Positions 1-9,948 are shown, numbered from the stretch's first letter. The stretch: DNA of 64,000 nt from Anaerococcus obesiensis ph10 (GCF_000311745.1 NZ_HE978531.1:1093378-1157377); one strand, 5' to 3'. The notes: generated by a model not told the origin, from the sequence alone. A program made the numbers and translations.

Positions 1-282
1 AAAGCCACCAAGAGTTGTAACTTGAATTCCTCCATTTTCTTTTATACTTCTTACCATAAGACCAAGCGTGTCGATATGAGCTGATAATAAAAGTCCATCG
101 TCTTTATTTTTTTCATCTACATAAATTGGAACAATTACATTTCCCTTGTTGTTTTGGTAAGGCTTGTATCCTAAATTTTTAAATTCTTCCATCAAATATT
201 TTTCGCATTTTTTTGTAAAACCAGTTGGTGATGGTCTTGTGCATAATTCTTTTATATAAGTTATTATTGTATTTTTGTCCAT
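1..282 (-). CDS. M42 family metallopeptidase (aminopeptidase), N-terminal part
   Basis: This gene runs off the left edge of the window, so only its first 94 codons are visible. The start is ATG at 282, preceded by AAGGAG. The protein begins MDKNTIITYIKELCTRPSPT and contains SAHIDTLGLMV followed by a TTLGGF segment. That arrangement, in which the His-x-Asp provides a metal ligand, is typical of the M42 family (glutamyl aminopeptidase/FrvX/PepA types). These are cytoplasmic dodecameric exopeptidases that trim oligopeptides, which fits an organism with a complete Opp system nearby. The catalytic C-terminal half is not visible, so substrate preference cannot be judged. Confidence 0.85.
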   Translation of the reverse strand, partial: MDKNTIITYIKELCTRPSPTGFTKKCEKYLMEEFKNLGYKPYQNNKGNVIVPIYVDEKNKDDGLLLSAHIDTLGLMVRSIKENGGIQVTTLGGF

Positions 283-359
283 TTTTACTCCTTTATTTTC
301 TTATAATTTAATTATAAATTAAATTTTTTTCCTTGTAAATTTAAAAATAAAATAAATAT

Positions 360-388
360 TTGTATTATAAAAATATATGTGCTATAAT
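360..388 (+). promoter_or_regulatory. Promoter of the glpF operon
   Basis: A -35 box TTGTAT (360-365) and a -10 box TATAAT (383-388) are separated by 17 bp. The sequence just upstream of and including the -10 (ATGTGCTATAAT) closely matches the glpP-glpK promoter (ATGTGCTACAAT), and both are followed by GGTGTAA. The two glycerol promoters therefore look related. The transcript would begin about 100 nt upstream of glpF, leaving room for the leader terminator at 431-467. Confidence 0.75.
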
Positions 389-430
389 ATTGGTGTAAAC
401 ATTTTCACAACTAAATATGAAAGAGACTTT

Positions 431-467
431 GCAACAAATTTATCCCATTATTTTTGTTGCTTTTTTT
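431..467 (+). terminator. Leader terminator upstream of glpF (candidate GlpP antitermination site)
   Basis: GCAACAAA (431-438) pairs with TTTGTTGC (453-460) and is followed by seven T residues, a standard intrinsic terminator. It lies between the promoter and the start of glpF, so it should attenuate the operon unless read-through is induced. In Bacillus subtilis, GlpP bound to glycerol-3-phosphate causes antitermination at leader terminators of glp operons, and a glpP gene is present in this window at 17882-18454. The assignment to GlpP is inference. Confidence 0.7.
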
Positions 468-495
468 ATATTTAGTAATAAAACAGGAGGTTATT

Positions 496-1212
496 ATGAG
501 AGACATAATACTAGGTGAATTTTTTGGAACAATGTTACTTATTTTATTAGGAGATGGAGTTGTTGCAAACGTTCTATTGAATAAGAGTGGACAAAAAGGT
601 GCAGGTCCTGTTCAAATTACATTTGCTTGGGGTCTTGCAGTTATGATTCCAGCTTGTATTTTTGGTGCATTAACAGGTGCTCATTTTAATCCAGCCCTAT
701 CAATTGCTCTTGCATTTAACGGTGGAATCGAATGGAATACAGTTCCTTCTTATATAATTGGACAAATGCTTGGAGCTTTTTGCGGAGCTATTTTAGTTTA
801 TATTTTATTTAAAGATCATTATGACGCAACAAGCGATGATCCATTAACAGTTAGAGCAACTTTCTGCACAGCTCCAACTATACCAAACACTTTTAGAAAC
901 CTATTATCAGAAATTATTGGAACTTTTGTTTTAGTATTTGCTATTTTAGGATTTGGTAATGTTGCTGGCGCTGGAATGGGTGGCGTTGACAAATTATATG
1001 TATTTGGTCTTATCGTTTCAATTGGTATGAGTTTAGGTGGACTAACAGGTTATGCAATTAATCCTGCAAGAGATTTGGGACCAAGAATTGCTTATGCAGT
1101 ATTACCTTTCAAAAACAAAGTAGATCCAAACTGGGGATATTCATGGATTCCTGTTGTTGGACCAATAATTGGTGGTATCTTAGCAGTTCCAGTTTTTAAT
1201 TTTATATTTTAG
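496..1212 (+). CDS. glpF: Glycerol uptake facilitator (aquaglyceroporin)
   Basis: This is a 238-residue MIP-family channel that lets glycerol diffuse across the cytoplasmic membrane. The two half-helix NPA signatures are visible as HFNPALSIA near residue 65 and AINPARDLGPR near residue 190. The Asp after the second NPAR is the residue that distinguishes glycerol facilitators from water-selective aquaporins. Six hydrophobic segments fit the family fold, and the length is within the normal range. I chose ATG at 496 because CAGGAGG lies just upstream; an in-frame ATG at 454 would fall inside the leader terminator. It is cotranscribed with the oxidase gene that follows 33 bp downstream. Confidence 0.95.
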   Translation: MRDIILGEFFGTMLLILLGDGVVANVLLNKSGQKGAGPVQITFAWGLAVMIPACIFGALTGAHFNPALSIALAFNGGIEWNTVPSYIIGQMLGAFCGAILVYILFKDHYDATSDDPLTVRATFCTAPTIPNTFRNLLSEIIGTFVLVFAILGFGNVAGAGMGGVDKLYVFGLIVSIGMSLGGLTGYAINPARDLGPRIAYAVLPFKNKVDPNWGYSWIPVVGPIIGGILAVPVFNFIF

Positions 1213-1245
1213 TTTTTTATAATTTTAAGAAAAGAGAAGAATAAA

Positions 1246-2733
1246 ATGTATGATGTAATAATAATCGGTGCTGGTGTAACTGGTGCATCAATTGCAAGAA
1301 GACTTTCTAGGTATAAATTAAATATTTTAATTTTAGAAAAAGAAATTGATGTGTCCATGGGAGCTAGCAAGGCAAATTCTGCCATAGTTCATGGTGGTTA
1401 TGCTGAAAGCCATGATGAGCTAAGAGGAAGAATTTGTTACAAGGGAAGAGTGGAATTTAATAAGTTAAACCAAGAGCTAAACTTTGGATTTTTGGAAAAC
1501 GGATCTTTGGTTTTAGCTTTTGATGAAGATGATGAAAAAGAACTTAATAAACTCTACAAAATGGGTCTTGAAAATAATCTTGATGATATTGAAATAATTA
1601 ATCAAGAAAAGCTTAGACAAATAGAACCTAATGTATCCGATGATGCAATATCTGCTCTTTATTGCAAAGGAGCTGGTGTTTGTTCTCCATACGAATACGT
1701 TATTGCCCTTGTAGAAAATGCCATAGAAAATGGCGCTGAATTAAAACTTCAAAGTGAAGTTGTTGATATAAAAAAAGAAGAGGATATTTTTAAAGTAAAA
1801 ACTTCTGATGACAATACTTATGAAGGAAAATTTGTAATTAATGCTTCTGGATTAAATGGAGCAAAAATTTCAAGTATGATTACAGAAACTAATTTTACAA
1901 TCCATCCAAGAAGTGGCGAATATTTACTTATGCAAAAAGGAACTGGCGAGAAAATAAAACAAGTTTTATTCCAAACGCCATCTAAAAAATCAAAAGGAAT
2001 TCTTGTAACAAGAACCTACCACAACAATCTTCTTTTGGGCCCTGATGCCATTGATGAAGAAGAAATCGATCTTGGAACACACATTGAAAGGCTTGCAGAA
2101 ATTTACAAGCTTGGATTAAAATCTGTAAAAGATAATGTAATAGATTTGAAAAAATTTATCCGCTCCTTTGCAGGACTTAGACCTGCTTCATCAACGGGAG
2201 ATTTTATAATAGAAAATACCAAAACTTCTGGTTTTATAAATGTTGTAGGAATCCAATCTCCAGGTATAACTTCTTCTCCAGAAGTTGCCAAAATTGTTGA
2301 AAATATTTTAATAGATTTAAATTTAAAATTGGAAGAATATCCTTCCTACAATCCTTATAGAAAACCTATTATAGAATACAAAGAGCTTGAAGATTTTAAT
2401 AAGGTAAAAGATAAAATTGATTTGCCACTTGGAAATCCCGAAAGACTTGTATGCAGATGTGAACAAGTTAGCGAAAAAACAATAAGAGATGCAATGAACA
2501 GGGGTATCCCTTGTCTGACATTTGACGCAATAAAAAGACGTACAAGAAGTGGAATGGGATTTTGCCAAGGAAATTTCTGTAGGCAAAGAGTTCTAGAAGT
2601 TATGGAAGACGAAACAGGAGAAAAAATTTTAAACAGAAAATTCGACAGCGAACATTCTGGAATTTCTAGAATAAATAAAAAAGATATTAATAATTTCATA
2701 AAAGAATTAGAAGAAAAAAATTTAGAAGAATAA
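1246..2733 (+). CDS. FAD-dependent glycerol-3-phosphate dehydrogenase-like oxidoreductase with BFD [2Fe-2S] domain
   Basis: This 495-residue flavoprotein begins with a Rossmann dinucleotide-binding motif (IIGAGVTGASIARRL). It continues as a DAO-type fold and ends in a BFD-like iron-sulfur domain with CRC near residue 402 and CQGNFC near 438. This is the architecture of anaerobic GlpA-type glycerol-3-phosphate dehydrogenases and of LhgO-like hydroxyacid oxidases. Its position directly behind glpF argues for glycerol-3-phosphate oxidation. A paralogue with the same architecture lies at 14816-16237. Because both copies share the BFD domain, which one is the main enzyme cannot be decided from sequence. 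Confidence 0.8.
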   Translation: MYDVIIIGAGVTGASIARRLSRYKLNILILEKEIDVSMGASKANSAIVHGGYAESHDELRGRICYKGRVEFNKLNQELNFGFLENGSLVLAFDEDDEKELNKLYKMGLENNLDDIEIINQEKLRQIEPNVSDDAISALYCKGAGVCSPYEYVIALVENAIENGAELKLQSEVVDIKKEEDIFKVKTSDDNTYEGKFVINASGLNGAKISSMITETNFTIHPRSGEYLLMQKGTGEKIKQVLFQTPSKKSKGILVTRTYHNNLLLGPDAIDEEEIDLGTHIERLAEIYKLGLKSVKDNVIDLKKFIRSFAGLRPASSTGDFIIENTKTSGFINVVGIQSPGITSSPEVAKIVENILIDLNLKLEEYPSYNPYRKPIIEYKELEDFNKVKDKIDLPLGNPERLVCRCEQVSEKTIRDAMNRGIPCLTFDAIKRRTRSGMGFCQGNFCRQRVLEVMEDETGEKILNRKFDSEHSGISRINKKDINNFIKELEEKNLEE

Positions 2734-2741
2734 TAAAAAAA

Positions 2742-3022
2742 CCACAGGCTATACGCCTGTGGTTAGAACGTAGATAAAGTAGTTTAGTAATTCATTATTA
2801 ATTATTAAAAAAATTACGCTACAACCCATCTCGACCTGATAAATATGCCTTGATTTGGCATATTTATCCCTAAAACTAGTGTGAAATCAAGGGAAAATTT
2901 GCAAAGCAAATTGGTTTTAGTGTGGAGAGATCTCATGAGATTTCTCCGCTCACTACGTTCGGTCGAAGTAGGCGAAATTTCTATTTTGTTTACAATCTTA
3001 TCCACAGGCTTCATGCCTGTGG
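2742..3022. mobile_element. MITE-like element 1, flanked by duplicated terminator hairpins
   Basis: A 239-bp non-coding insert lies between two copies of one hairpin, CCACAGGC-loop-GCCTGTGG (2742-2762 and 3002-3022). The left copy keeps only the A-rich side of a bidirectional terminator and the right copy keeps only the T-rich side, as if one terminator had been duplicated by insertion. The insert shares ACCCATCTCGAC and a GGAGA...TCTCC palindrome (2924-2947) plus CGCTCACTACGTTCGGTCGA with element 2 at 22940-23153. It also carries an 11-bp inverted repeat, ATAAATATGCC/GGCATATTTAT (2839-2867). The insert ends are weakly inverted-repeated around GTAGATAAAG/GTAAACAAAA. No transposase is encoded, so it would have to be moved in trans. 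Confidence 0.55.
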
Positions 3023-3026
3023 TTTT

Positions 3027-4355
3027 TTAATTGCTTCTTAATGTTTCTATTGCTGATAATTTTGTTGCTCTTATTGCTGGTAGATAGCCTGCTAGAATTC
3101 CTATAAATGATGAAAAAATCACTGCCATAACTCCTAGCCAAATTGGGATATTAAATTCCAAAGCTGTATCCATGGCTTGGGCGAATCCTGCTAGCAAAAA
3201 TTTATTTGCTATAAATCCTAACAAATAAGAAATAAGTAAGCCTACAAGCCCTCCAAAAAATCCTATAAATCCTGATTCTAATAAAAACATAGTCTTTATA
3301 TCTGAAACGCTTGCGCCAATTACTTTCATAAGACCAATTTCTTTTTGCCTTTCGTATATGCTCATAAGCATTGTATTTATTATTCCTATCGCTGCTACAA
3401 TAAAGGCGATTGAACCTATTCCTGCAAGTATGAGCATTATTGTTTTTGTGGATTTATTTATCTCTTCTATCATATCTATTGATGATGATGTTTGATAACC
3501 CATCGACTTTACTTCATCTTCTACTGCTTTTACATTTTCATATTCATCGCATACAAGGGTAATATTTTCGTACAAATAATTTGATTTTTTCCCGCCATTT
3601 TCGCTCATATCATCAAGGCTTGGGCTTTGCAATTTTTTATCTTCTTTTTGCAAAGTTTTGTAAGTTTTTTCATTTATATACATTCTACTTTTTTCTAAAA
3701 AACTTGATTCATTCATTATCCCCTTAACTTTTATTTCAAGATCTGCAAAAGTTGGCTTGGAATTTCCTTCTTCGTCTGTGGGATTATTTTCCATATCTTC
3801 ATAACCTAATCTTAGAATAAATTTTTCTTTTAAAATATTTAGGCCTTCAACATCTTCTTGTTCAAAGGATTCACCTTGTTTTTTCATCTTATATAAGTGA
3901 TAGTCTGAACCCAAAATCATAGACATTTCATCTGATGGATTTAAATTTGATCCTGAATCTAACATGTCAGATTTTATTTGAGCAAAGACCTTATCAGGTA
4001 TAAGGCTTATTCCATTATTTGCTTCAAGTTTTGTATCTTTATTCTTTTTCAAAAAAATTTCTGTATATAAATCCTTATGAGGAATTACATATTTTACATG
4101 TTTTATTTTTTTAAACTTGCCTATGCTACTTTGATTTATAGAAGTTTGTGCTTTGTCAGAACTTATTTCTATATTTTCCAATCCTCCAAAAGATTCAACC
4201 ATATCTCTTTGTTGTTTTGCCATCGCCAAACTCAAGGAAATCATCATTATTATTGACACTGTTCCAATCAAAACTGAAAGTATGGTAAGAATAGTTCTAG
4301 ATTTTCTTCTCAAAAGATTTCTAAAGGCAATATCTATCCTATCTTTAATTTTCAT
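3027..4355 (-). CDS. ABC transporter permease, MacB/FtsX type
   Basis: This is a 442-residue permease with an N-terminal membrane segment after RIAF-type basic residues (RNLLRRKSRTILT). A large extracytoplasmic MacB-like domain of about 230 residues follows, and the C-terminal FtsX core carries three membrane helices (IMLILAGIGSIAFIVAAIGI, the SGFIGFFGGLVGLL segment, and the last helix before LPAIRATKLSAIETLR). This is the mechanotransmission-type exporter or regulator fold rather than a classical importer. It is the last gene of a three-gene operon, 6 bp after the CARDB-like gene. Substrate is unknown; antimicrobial peptides, lipoproteins or macrolides are known for relatives. Confidence 0.85.
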   Translation of the reverse strand: MKIKDRIDIAFRNLLRRKSRTILTILSVLIGTVSIIMMISLSLAMAKQQRDMVESFGGLENIEISSDKAQTSINQSSIGKFKKIKHVKYVIPHKDLYTEIFLKKNKDTKLEANNGISLIPDKVFAQIKSDMLDSGSNLNPSDEMSMILGSDYHLYKMKKQGESFEQEDVEGLNILKEKFILRLGYEDMENNPTDEEGNSKPTFADLEIKVKGIMNESSFLEKSRMYINEKTYKTLQKEDKKLQSPSLDDMSENGGKKSNYLYENITLVCDEYENVKAVEDEVKSMGYQTSSSIDMIEEINKSTKTIMLILAGIGSIAFIVAAIGIINTMLMSIYERQKEIGLMKVIGASVSDIKTMFLLESGFIGFFGGLVGLLISYLLGFIANKFLLAGFAQAMDTALEFNIPIWLGVMAVIFSSFIGILAGYLPAIRATKLSAIETLRSN

Positions 4356-4361
4356 CTAAAT

Positions 4362-5339
4362 CTAATTCCTTATTTTTTTCTTTTTACTCCTTTTTCTTAT
4401 AAAATAAATCAATAAAACTATTAGAAAAATAGAGCCGATTCCTATAACAGGTGCCATATTAAAATCTTGTTCTACTTGTTCGGTAGATTCTATTGGATTG
4501 CCATTTTCATCCACATTTTCATTTTGGGACATTTGAACTTGTTTTTTAAAAGTTTTTTCTTCCTTGTGCACTTCTCCCTTGGAATCTTCATAAGTTAAAA
4601 TTATTTTTCCCTTTAAAGGACCTTCTTTTTTAGGATTCATATTAAAAGAAAAAGATTCGCTCGCTCCTTGTGCAAAATTTCCAATAAAATGACTATTTTC
4701 ATCTACATCAAAGCCTTCTCCTTCGACTTTGCACATAAAATTTGTCAAATTATCCTTGCCAGTATTGTAAATATTCATCGAAACATTTGTATCTTCTCCA
4801 ACAAATAGTTCATCTATATTTATGTCACTTGTACTTATTGCTGCAGTTGCTACAACAGGTATTCCTATACTTTCTGTAGTTTGATATTGATTGCCAAGAT
4901 AATCTTCATATTCAAAATTAACGCTCATTTGATAATTGCCAGCTTTTGTATTAGGCAAAACATTCATTTTTATAGTTTCTGTTGAATAATTCCAAGGATA
5001 AATTGCAGACCTATAAAAAGTATTTGACCTTTCAACTGGTGTAAAAACGGATCCCTCATTCCCATAAGCAGTTTCCGAACCTGCTTGATTATTTCCAGAA
5101 ACTTGTTCAGTTGAAGATGTTTGGTCAAGAGAAACTTTCAAATTAAATATAGCATTTTGTGCATTCGTATTATACAAAGTCAAAATTATATCAAAATCTT
5201 TTCCAGCTTCAACCATTTTTGGTTGGATTTTATATGAAGAAATAATTAATTTTGGTTTATTTCTTATTTGAGCTTGCTCACTTGCAGAATCATCTTGTTT
5301 ATTAAAATTTGTAGTGTTTTCAACTTGATTATTTTCCAT
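4362..5339 (-). CDS. CARDB/S-layer-like Ig-fold protein with C-terminal membrane anchor
   Basis: This 325-residue protein has two beta-rich repeats of the CARDB/COG1361 type (PKLIISSYKIQPKMVEAGKDF and a later DINIDELFVGEDTNVSMNIYN segment). A single hydrophobic helix near the C-terminus (residues about 296-313) is followed by a strongly basic tail (RKRSKKKK). It sits between the ATPase (11-nt overlap) and the permease, a common arrangement in Firmicute exporters. The beta domains are expected outside the cell, yet no signal peptide is visible at the N-terminus: the protein starts [10 protein letters not shown] directly. The start lies within the ATPase gene, so the secretion signal may be lost or unconventional. 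Function is an accessory role by context only. Confidence 0.65.
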   Translation of the reverse strand: MENNQVENTTNFNKQDDSASEQAQIRNKPKLIISSYKIQPKMVEAGKDFDIILTLYNTNAQNAIFNLKVSLDQTSSTEQVSGNNQAGSETAYGNEGSVFTPVERSNTFYRSAIYPWNYSTETIKMNVLPNTKAGNYQMSVNFEYEDYLGNQYQTTESIGIPVVATAAISTSDINIDELFVGEDTNVSMNIYNTGKDNLTNFMCKVEGEGFDVDENSHFIGNFAQGASESFSFNMNPKKEGPLKGKIILTYEDSKGEVHKEEKTFKKQVQMSQNENVDENGNPIESTEQVEQDFNMAPVIGIGSIFLIVLLIYFIRKRSKKKKIRN

Positions 5340-6045
5340 TTTTTAATACCTCATCTATACTTAATTTTTCATGTATTTTTTCTATAAGTCCATCTCTCAT
5401 AAAAAGGGTTCTATCAGCAAATTCTGTCATTTCCTCATCATGCGTTACCATAATAAGGGTTTGATTATTTTTTCTAACAATTGATTTTATCAATTCCATA
5501 ATTTCAAAAGAAGTTTTTGTATCAAGATTTCCCGTAGGCTCATCAGCAAAAATAATATTTGGATTTCCCACAAAAGCACGAGCAATGGAAACTCTTTGTT
5601 GTTGTCCACCAGAAAGCTCGTTTGGTTTATTGTAAACTCTTTTAGAAAGTCCCATGTCTTTTAAAATTTGGTAGGCTTTCTCTTCTCTTTCTTTTTTGCT
5701 TTCGCCTTTAAAAATTAAAGGCAAAGCCACATTTTCTATAGCCGTAAGATAAGGCATAAGATTATATGATTGAAAAACAAAACCAATATTCAAGTTTCTA
5801 AATCTAGTTATATCTTCCTCACTCAAAGAATTTAAAGAAATATTTTTGTATAAAACATCTCCAAAAGAAGGTCTTTCAAGACCTGCAAGAATATTTAACA
5901 AAGTCGATTTGCCAGATCCAGAAGTTCCAAGCAAAGCAATAAATTCGCCCTTATCAATTGTTAAATCAATTCCATCTAAAGCTTTTATAATATTTGAACC
6001 AAGCTTATAATATTTTTTTACATTTTTTATTTGAATAAAAGTCAT
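5329..6045 (-). CDS. ABC transporter ATP-binding protein (LolD/MacB type)
   Basis: The 238-residue protein has all ABC motifs: Walker [10 protein letters not shown], a Q-loop, signature LSGGQQQR, Walker [13 protein letters not shown] and the H-loop MVTHDEE. The DEPTGNLD form is characteristic of the LolD/MacB/SalX group, which couples ATP hydrolysis to FtsX-type permeases such as the one at 3027-4355. It is first in the operon. An AGGAT-type ribosome binding site precedes the ATG. The AT-rich region upstream (6046-6180) must hold its promoter, but I could not pick a convincing one. Confidence 0.9.
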   Translation of the reverse strand: MTFIQIKNVKKYYKLGSNIIKALDGIDLTIDKGEFIALLGTSGSGKSTLLNILAGLERPSFGDVLYKNISLNSLSEEDITRFRNLNIGFVFQSYNLMPYLTAIENVALPLIFKGESKKEREEKAYQILKDMGLSKRVYNKPNELSGGQQQRVSIARAFVGNPNIIFADEPTGNLDTKTSFEIMELIKSIVRKNNQTLIMVTHDEEMTEFADRTLFMRDGLIEKIHEKLSIDEVLKNGK

Positions 6046-6180
6046 ACAAGATCCTTTTAATTGATTAATCTAAAATAATAAATTGTTTTTCTTATTATAT
6101 AATTTTTTTTTAATATTAATCAACTATTTCTATAATTTTTTTATTTTTTACCAATAAAGCTTAAAACATTAAAAAATCAC

Positions 6181-6210
6181 AAAAAAAATCTATGAGTAAA
6201 AACCCATAGA
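6181..6210 (-). terminator. Intrinsic terminator of the opp operon
   Basis: TCTATGAG and CCCATAGA form a hairpin around a short A-rich loop. On the minus strand the stem is followed by an uninterrupted run of at least eight T residues. It lies about 90 bp past the stop codon of oppA, the last gene of the minus-strand opp operon. Confidence 0.8.
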
Positions 6211-6300
6211 CTTTTTATAAATTCTTAAATTTCTATTTAAAGAATTGATTTAAAAATTTTACTTATTTTATAAAATTTTCCCTACTTACTATATTTTTTT

Positions 6301-7959
6301 CTAGAATCCTGTTGCTGATTTAAAGAAGAAATATCCAAGTGGTGTGTAGTACATTCCTTTGATATTTGGTTTCATCATGTATGGATTTACATAGAAATAA
6401 ATTGGAGCTACTACTGAATCATCTTTTATTAATATGTCTTCAGCCTTGTGCATGTTTTCCATTCTTTCTTTTTGGTCTGATGTTGCTTTAGCTGCTTTTA
6501 CATATTTATCAAATTCTTCATTTTTATATTGAGCGTCGTTATTTCCACCGCCTGTTAACCACATATCGATAAAGCTCATTGGATCGTTGTAGTCAGCAAT
6601 CCATCCGTGTCTTGCTATATTGTAGTTTCCTTCTTTTCTTTCTTTTAAGAATACATTCCAATCTTGGTTTTGAAGATTAACTTGAACGCCTAGATTTTCT
6701 TGCCACATATTTTGTAAAGCTTCTGCTATAGCCTTGTGGTTATCATCTGTATTGTATAGATAATCAATTTGTGGGAAGCCCTTGCCGTCTTTAAATCCAG
6801 CTTCTTCCATAAGTTTTTTGGCTTCTTTAATATTTTTTTCATATTCGTCAGATTTTATTGAATAATAATCTCCACCAACTGTTCTAAAGTCATCGCCTTT
6901 AGCTCCATCTGCATCATAAACTCCTGCTGGTACAAAACCGCTAGCAGCTTTTTCTCCTCTTCCTGTAACTTGATCAACTATAAAGTTTCTATCAATTGCA
7001 AGTGAGAATGCTTTTCTTACTTTTGGATCGTCAAATGGTTTCTTTTCTGTATTGAAACATACAAAATATGTTCCTACGTATGGAAGAGTTTTTAATTCTT
7101 TTGTATCTAGAAGTTTTTTAATTTCTTCTTGTGGAGCTGAGTTTACAAAATCCAAATCTCCTGATCTATAAGCAGCATAGATTGCGTTTTGATCATCTTG
7201 TAAATGGAAAGATAATTTTTCAGCCTTAACTGATTTTGCATCATAATATTCTGGGTTTTTAACCATTGTTAAAGTTTGATTGTGATCCCATTTTTCTAAT
7301 TTAAATGGTCCATTTGATACTAATGTATCAGGAGAGTTTGTCCAAGTTTCACTTTTTTCTACAATATCCTTTCTAACTGGCATAACTGCAGGAAAAGCAC
7401 AAATTTCTTCAAAGTATGGACATTTTACATTTAAATTTACTACAAAAGTTTTATCATCTGGAGCAGAGATATCAAGTTTTTTATCTTCATATCCTTTTAC
7501 CATATCAAGCATATATTCATAGTCTGCTCCTGTTTTTGGATCTACAAGTCTGTTCCAAGCATAAACAAAGTCATTTGCTGTTACTGGTTTTCCATCTGAC
7601 CATTTTGCATCTCTTAATTTAAAGGTCCATTTTAGTCCATCTTCTGAAACATCCCATTTTTCAGCAATACCTGGTTTTAAAACAGCATTTCCTTTTCCAT
7701 CATCATCCCATCTTAATAGAGATTCAAACATGTGAGAGATCATTATTGATCCATCTGATGCTGTATTTAGTTGTGGATCTATAGTTTCAGGTTCTGATGC
7801 AATATTTATATCCAATACTCCATCTTTTTTGCCTTCTTCTTCGTTTGTTGCAACATTAGAATTGCTACTATCATTGCTTTTAGAATTATTTCCTCCACAT
7901 CCTGTAAACAGCATTGATAAACTCAACAAGCCTACTAATAATTTAGCCTTCATTTTCAT
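6301..7959 (-). CDS. oppA: Oligopeptide ABC transporter substrate-binding lipoprotein
   Basis: This is a 552-residue SBP_bac_5 (cluster C) binding protein. A signal peptide ends in a lipobox, LFTGC, with the lipidated Cys at residue 21, followed by a Ser/Asn/Glu linker. The family signature appears as [13 protein letters not shown] and in the [10 protein letters not shown] and AFSLAIDR segments. It captures peptides outside the membrane and delivers them to OppBC. It is the last gene of oppBCDFA and overlaps oppF by 17 nt. AGGAGG lies 8 nt before the start. The terminal position of a binding-protein gene, which needs the highest dosage, is unusual compared with oppABCDF in enteric bacteria but common in clostridia-like genomes. 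Confidence 0.93.
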   Translation of the reverse strand: MKMKAKLLVGLLSLSMLFTGCGGNNSKSNDSSNSNVATNEEEGKKDGVLDINIASEPETIDPQLNTASDGSIMISHMFESLLRWDDDGKGNAVLKPGIAEKWDVSEDGLKWTFKLRDAKWSDGKPVTANDFVYAWNRLVDPKTGADYEYMLDMVKGYEDKKLDISAPDDKTFVVNLNVKCPYFEEICAFPAVMPVRKDIVEKSETWTNSPDTLVSNGPFKLEKWDHNQTLTMVKNPEYYDAKSVKAEKLSFHLQDDQNAIYAAYRSGDLDFVNSAPQEEIKKLLDTKELKTLPYVGTYFVCFNTEKKPFDDPKVRKAFSLAIDRNFIVDQVTGRGEKAASGFVPAGVYDADGAKGDDFRTVGGDYYSIKSDEYEKNIKEAKKLMEEAGFKDGKGFPQIDYLYNTDDNHKAIAEALQNMWQENLGVQVNLQNQDWNVFLKERKEGNYNIARHGWIADYNDPMSFIDMWLTGGGNNDAQYKNEEFDKYVKAAKATSDQKERMENMHKAEDILIKDDSVVAPIYFYVNPYMMKPNIKGMYYTPLGYFFFKSATGF

Positions 7960-8944
7960 TTTTATTACCTCCTAAATTGTGACAACTTACATAGTGTCCT
8001 TCTTCTACTTCTCTAAACTCCGGCTCTTCCTTCTTACAAATTTCTGTCGCATACGGACATCTTTCATGAAACCTACAACCTTTTGGCGGATTAATCGCCG
8101 ATGGAACTTCTCCTTCTAGCTTTATTCTTTTTAACGATCTAGTAAGTTTGGGATCTGGAACTGGTATAGCTGTGAGTAGGGATTGGGTGTAAGGATGTAA
8201 TGGGTTTTCATAAAGTCTTTCGGCATCAACAAGTTCAACCATTTTTCCCAAATACATTACTCCAATCCTATCTGAAATATGTTTTACAACTGACAGGTCG
8301 TGAGCTATAAATAAATATGTAAGACCCATTTCATTTTGCATATCTTCAAGCATATTTACAATTTGTGCTTGAATAGAAACATCCAAGGCTGAAATTGGCT
8401 CATCGCAAACAATAAATTCTGGCTCAACTGCAAGTGCTCTTGCAATTCCTATCCTTTGTTGTTGTCCTCCTGAAAATTCGTGAGGATACCTGTTTGAATG
8501 TTCTTCGTTTAATCCTACTGTTCTTAAAAGTTCATTTATTCTTTCTTGCCTATTTTTTTTGTATAGGCCGTGAATGTCTAAAGCCTCTCCAACAATTTCT
8601 TGAACTGTCATTCTTGGATCAAGAGATGCTGATGGATCTTGAAAAATTATTTGCATTTTTCTTCTTAATTTATACATTTCTGGGCGAATATTTTTTTCGC
8701 TATCAAAAATTGCCTCTCCATCATAAATTATTTTTCCACTTGTAGGTTCGTGTAATCTTAAAATTGTTCTTCCAAGTGTTGTTTTTCCACAACCAGATTC
8801 TCCTACAATCCCAAGTGTTTCTCCTTTTCTTATAAAAAAGGATACATTATCTACTGCATGAACTTTGCTTACTTTATTAAAGGAAGATTGAACTTCAAAA
8901 TGTTTTACTATATTTTCACATATTAATAATTTATTATCTTCCAT
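7943..8944 (-). CDS. oppF: Oligopeptide ABC transporter ATP-binding protein OppF
   Basis: The 333-residue ATPase has Walker [10 protein letters not shown], signature [15 protein letters not shown], Walker [13 protein letters not shown] and the C-terminal oligopeptide-transporter extension. That extension ends with a Cys-rich segment ([20 protein letters not shown]), which in Opp/Dpp ATPases can bind an Fe-S cluster. It pairs with OppD to energise peptide import. It overlaps oppD by 11 nt and oppA by 17 nt, indicating tight translational coupling. Confidence 0.93.
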   Translation of the reverse strand: MEDNKLLICENIVKHFEVQSSFNKVSKVHAVDNVSFFIRKGETLGIVGESGCGKTTLGRTILRLHEPTSGKIIYDGEAIFDSEKNIRPEMYKLRRKMQIIFQDPSASLDPRMTVQEIVGEALDIHGLYKKNRQERINELLRTVGLNEEHSNRYPHEFSGGQQQRIGIARALAVEPEFIVCDEPISALDVSIQAQIVNMLEDMQNEMGLTYLFIAHDLSVVKHISDRIGVMYLGKMVELVDAERLYENPLHPYTQSLLTAIPVPDPKLTRSLKRIKLEGEVPSAINPPKGCRFHERCPYATEICKKEEPEFREVEEGHYVSCHNLGGNKNENEG

Positions 8945-9941
8945 TTATTGACTCCTTTATGTGTAGGAAACATTTTGATCTGTGTCCATTTCCCATTTCA
9001 AGCATTGGTGGTTCTTTTTTTAGACAAATATTCATGCAATGTTCACATCTTGTCGAAAATCCACATCCTTCTGGTGGGTTTAGCATATCCACAGGAGTTC
9101 CTTTTATACTTTCAAGCCTTACTTGTTCTTTTGAATCAATTCTTGGCATTGATTTTAAAAGTCCTTTGGTGTAAGGATGTTTAGGATTGTAAAATATTTC
9201 TTCTACACTTCCTTGTTCTACAATTCTTCCTGCATACATTACACTAACTGTATCGCAAATTTGTGCAACTACTGCAAGGTTGTGAGTGATAAAAATTACA
9301 CTCATTTTTGATTTATTTTGAAATTCTTTTATTAATTCAAGAATTTGAGCTTGAATTGTTACGTCAAGAGCTGTTGTCGGCTCATCTGCTATCAAAATAT
9401 CTGGTTCGCAAATAAGTCCCATTCCAATCATTACCCTTTGCCTCATTCCTCCTGATAATTCGTGAGGATATTGTTTCATACGTCTTTTTGGATTGGAAAT
9501 TCCAACGCTATCAAGCATATCAACAGCCTTTTGATAGGCTTCATCTTTTGAGCATTTTTTGTGTACCAACAAAGCTTCCATAAGTTGGTTTCCAATTGTA
9601 TAAACTGGATTTAGGCAAGTCATTGGATTTTGAAAAATCATAGAGCATTTTGCTCCCCTAAATTCACTCATTTTATTTTTGTCATAATCAAGAACATTTT
9701 CTCCTTTAAAAAGAATTTTTCCTGATTTTACCTTGCCTGGCTCTTGTAAAAGTCCCATTATGCCGTAGCTTTCTACAGATTTTCCAGAGCCAGATTCTCC
9801 AACTATTCCCATAATTTCATTTTCGTGTAGGGTATAACTTATTGAATCAACTGCCTTAACTTCTCCAACAGGTGTGTAAAATGATATGCTTAAATCTTCA
9901 ATTTTTAAAACTTCTTTTTTATTTTCTTTTATATTTTCCAT
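8934..9941 (-). CDS. oppD: Oligopeptide ABC transporter ATP-binding protein OppD
   Basis: This 335-residue ATPase carries Walker [10 protein letters not shown], signature [12 protein letters not shown], and Walker [14 protein letters not shown]. Its C-terminal oligo_HPY region has the expected cysteines ([20 protein letters not shown]). The [10 protein letters not shown] variant of the signature and the SYGIMGLL segment after Walker A are typical of OppD/DppD rather than OppF. The gene starts 8 nt downstream of oppC and overlaps oppF. It forms the heterodimeric motor with OppF. Confidence 0.93.
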   Translation of the reverse strand: MENIKENKKEVLKIEDLSISFYTPVGEVKAVDSISYTLHENEIMGIVGESGSGKSVESYGIMGLLQEPGKVKSGKILFKGENVLDYDKNKMSEFRGAKCSMIFQNPMTCLNPVYTIGNQLMEALLVHKKCSKDEAYQKAVDMLDSVGISNPKRRMKQYPHELSGGMRQRVMIGMGLICEPDILIADEPTTALDVTIQAQILELIKEFQNKSKMSVIFITHNLAVVAQICDTVSVMYAGRIVEQGSVEEIFYNPKHPYTKGLLKSMPRIDSKEQVRLESIKGTPVDMLNPPEGCGFSTRCEHCMNICLKKEPPMLEMGNGHRSKCFLHIKESINGR

Positions 9942-9948
9942 AAGCCAC

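Noticed and set aside
6183..6210. Candidate third copy of the MITE-like element because the hairpin resembles site 2
   Set aside because: It is a single ordinary terminator; none of the element's internal sequence is present.
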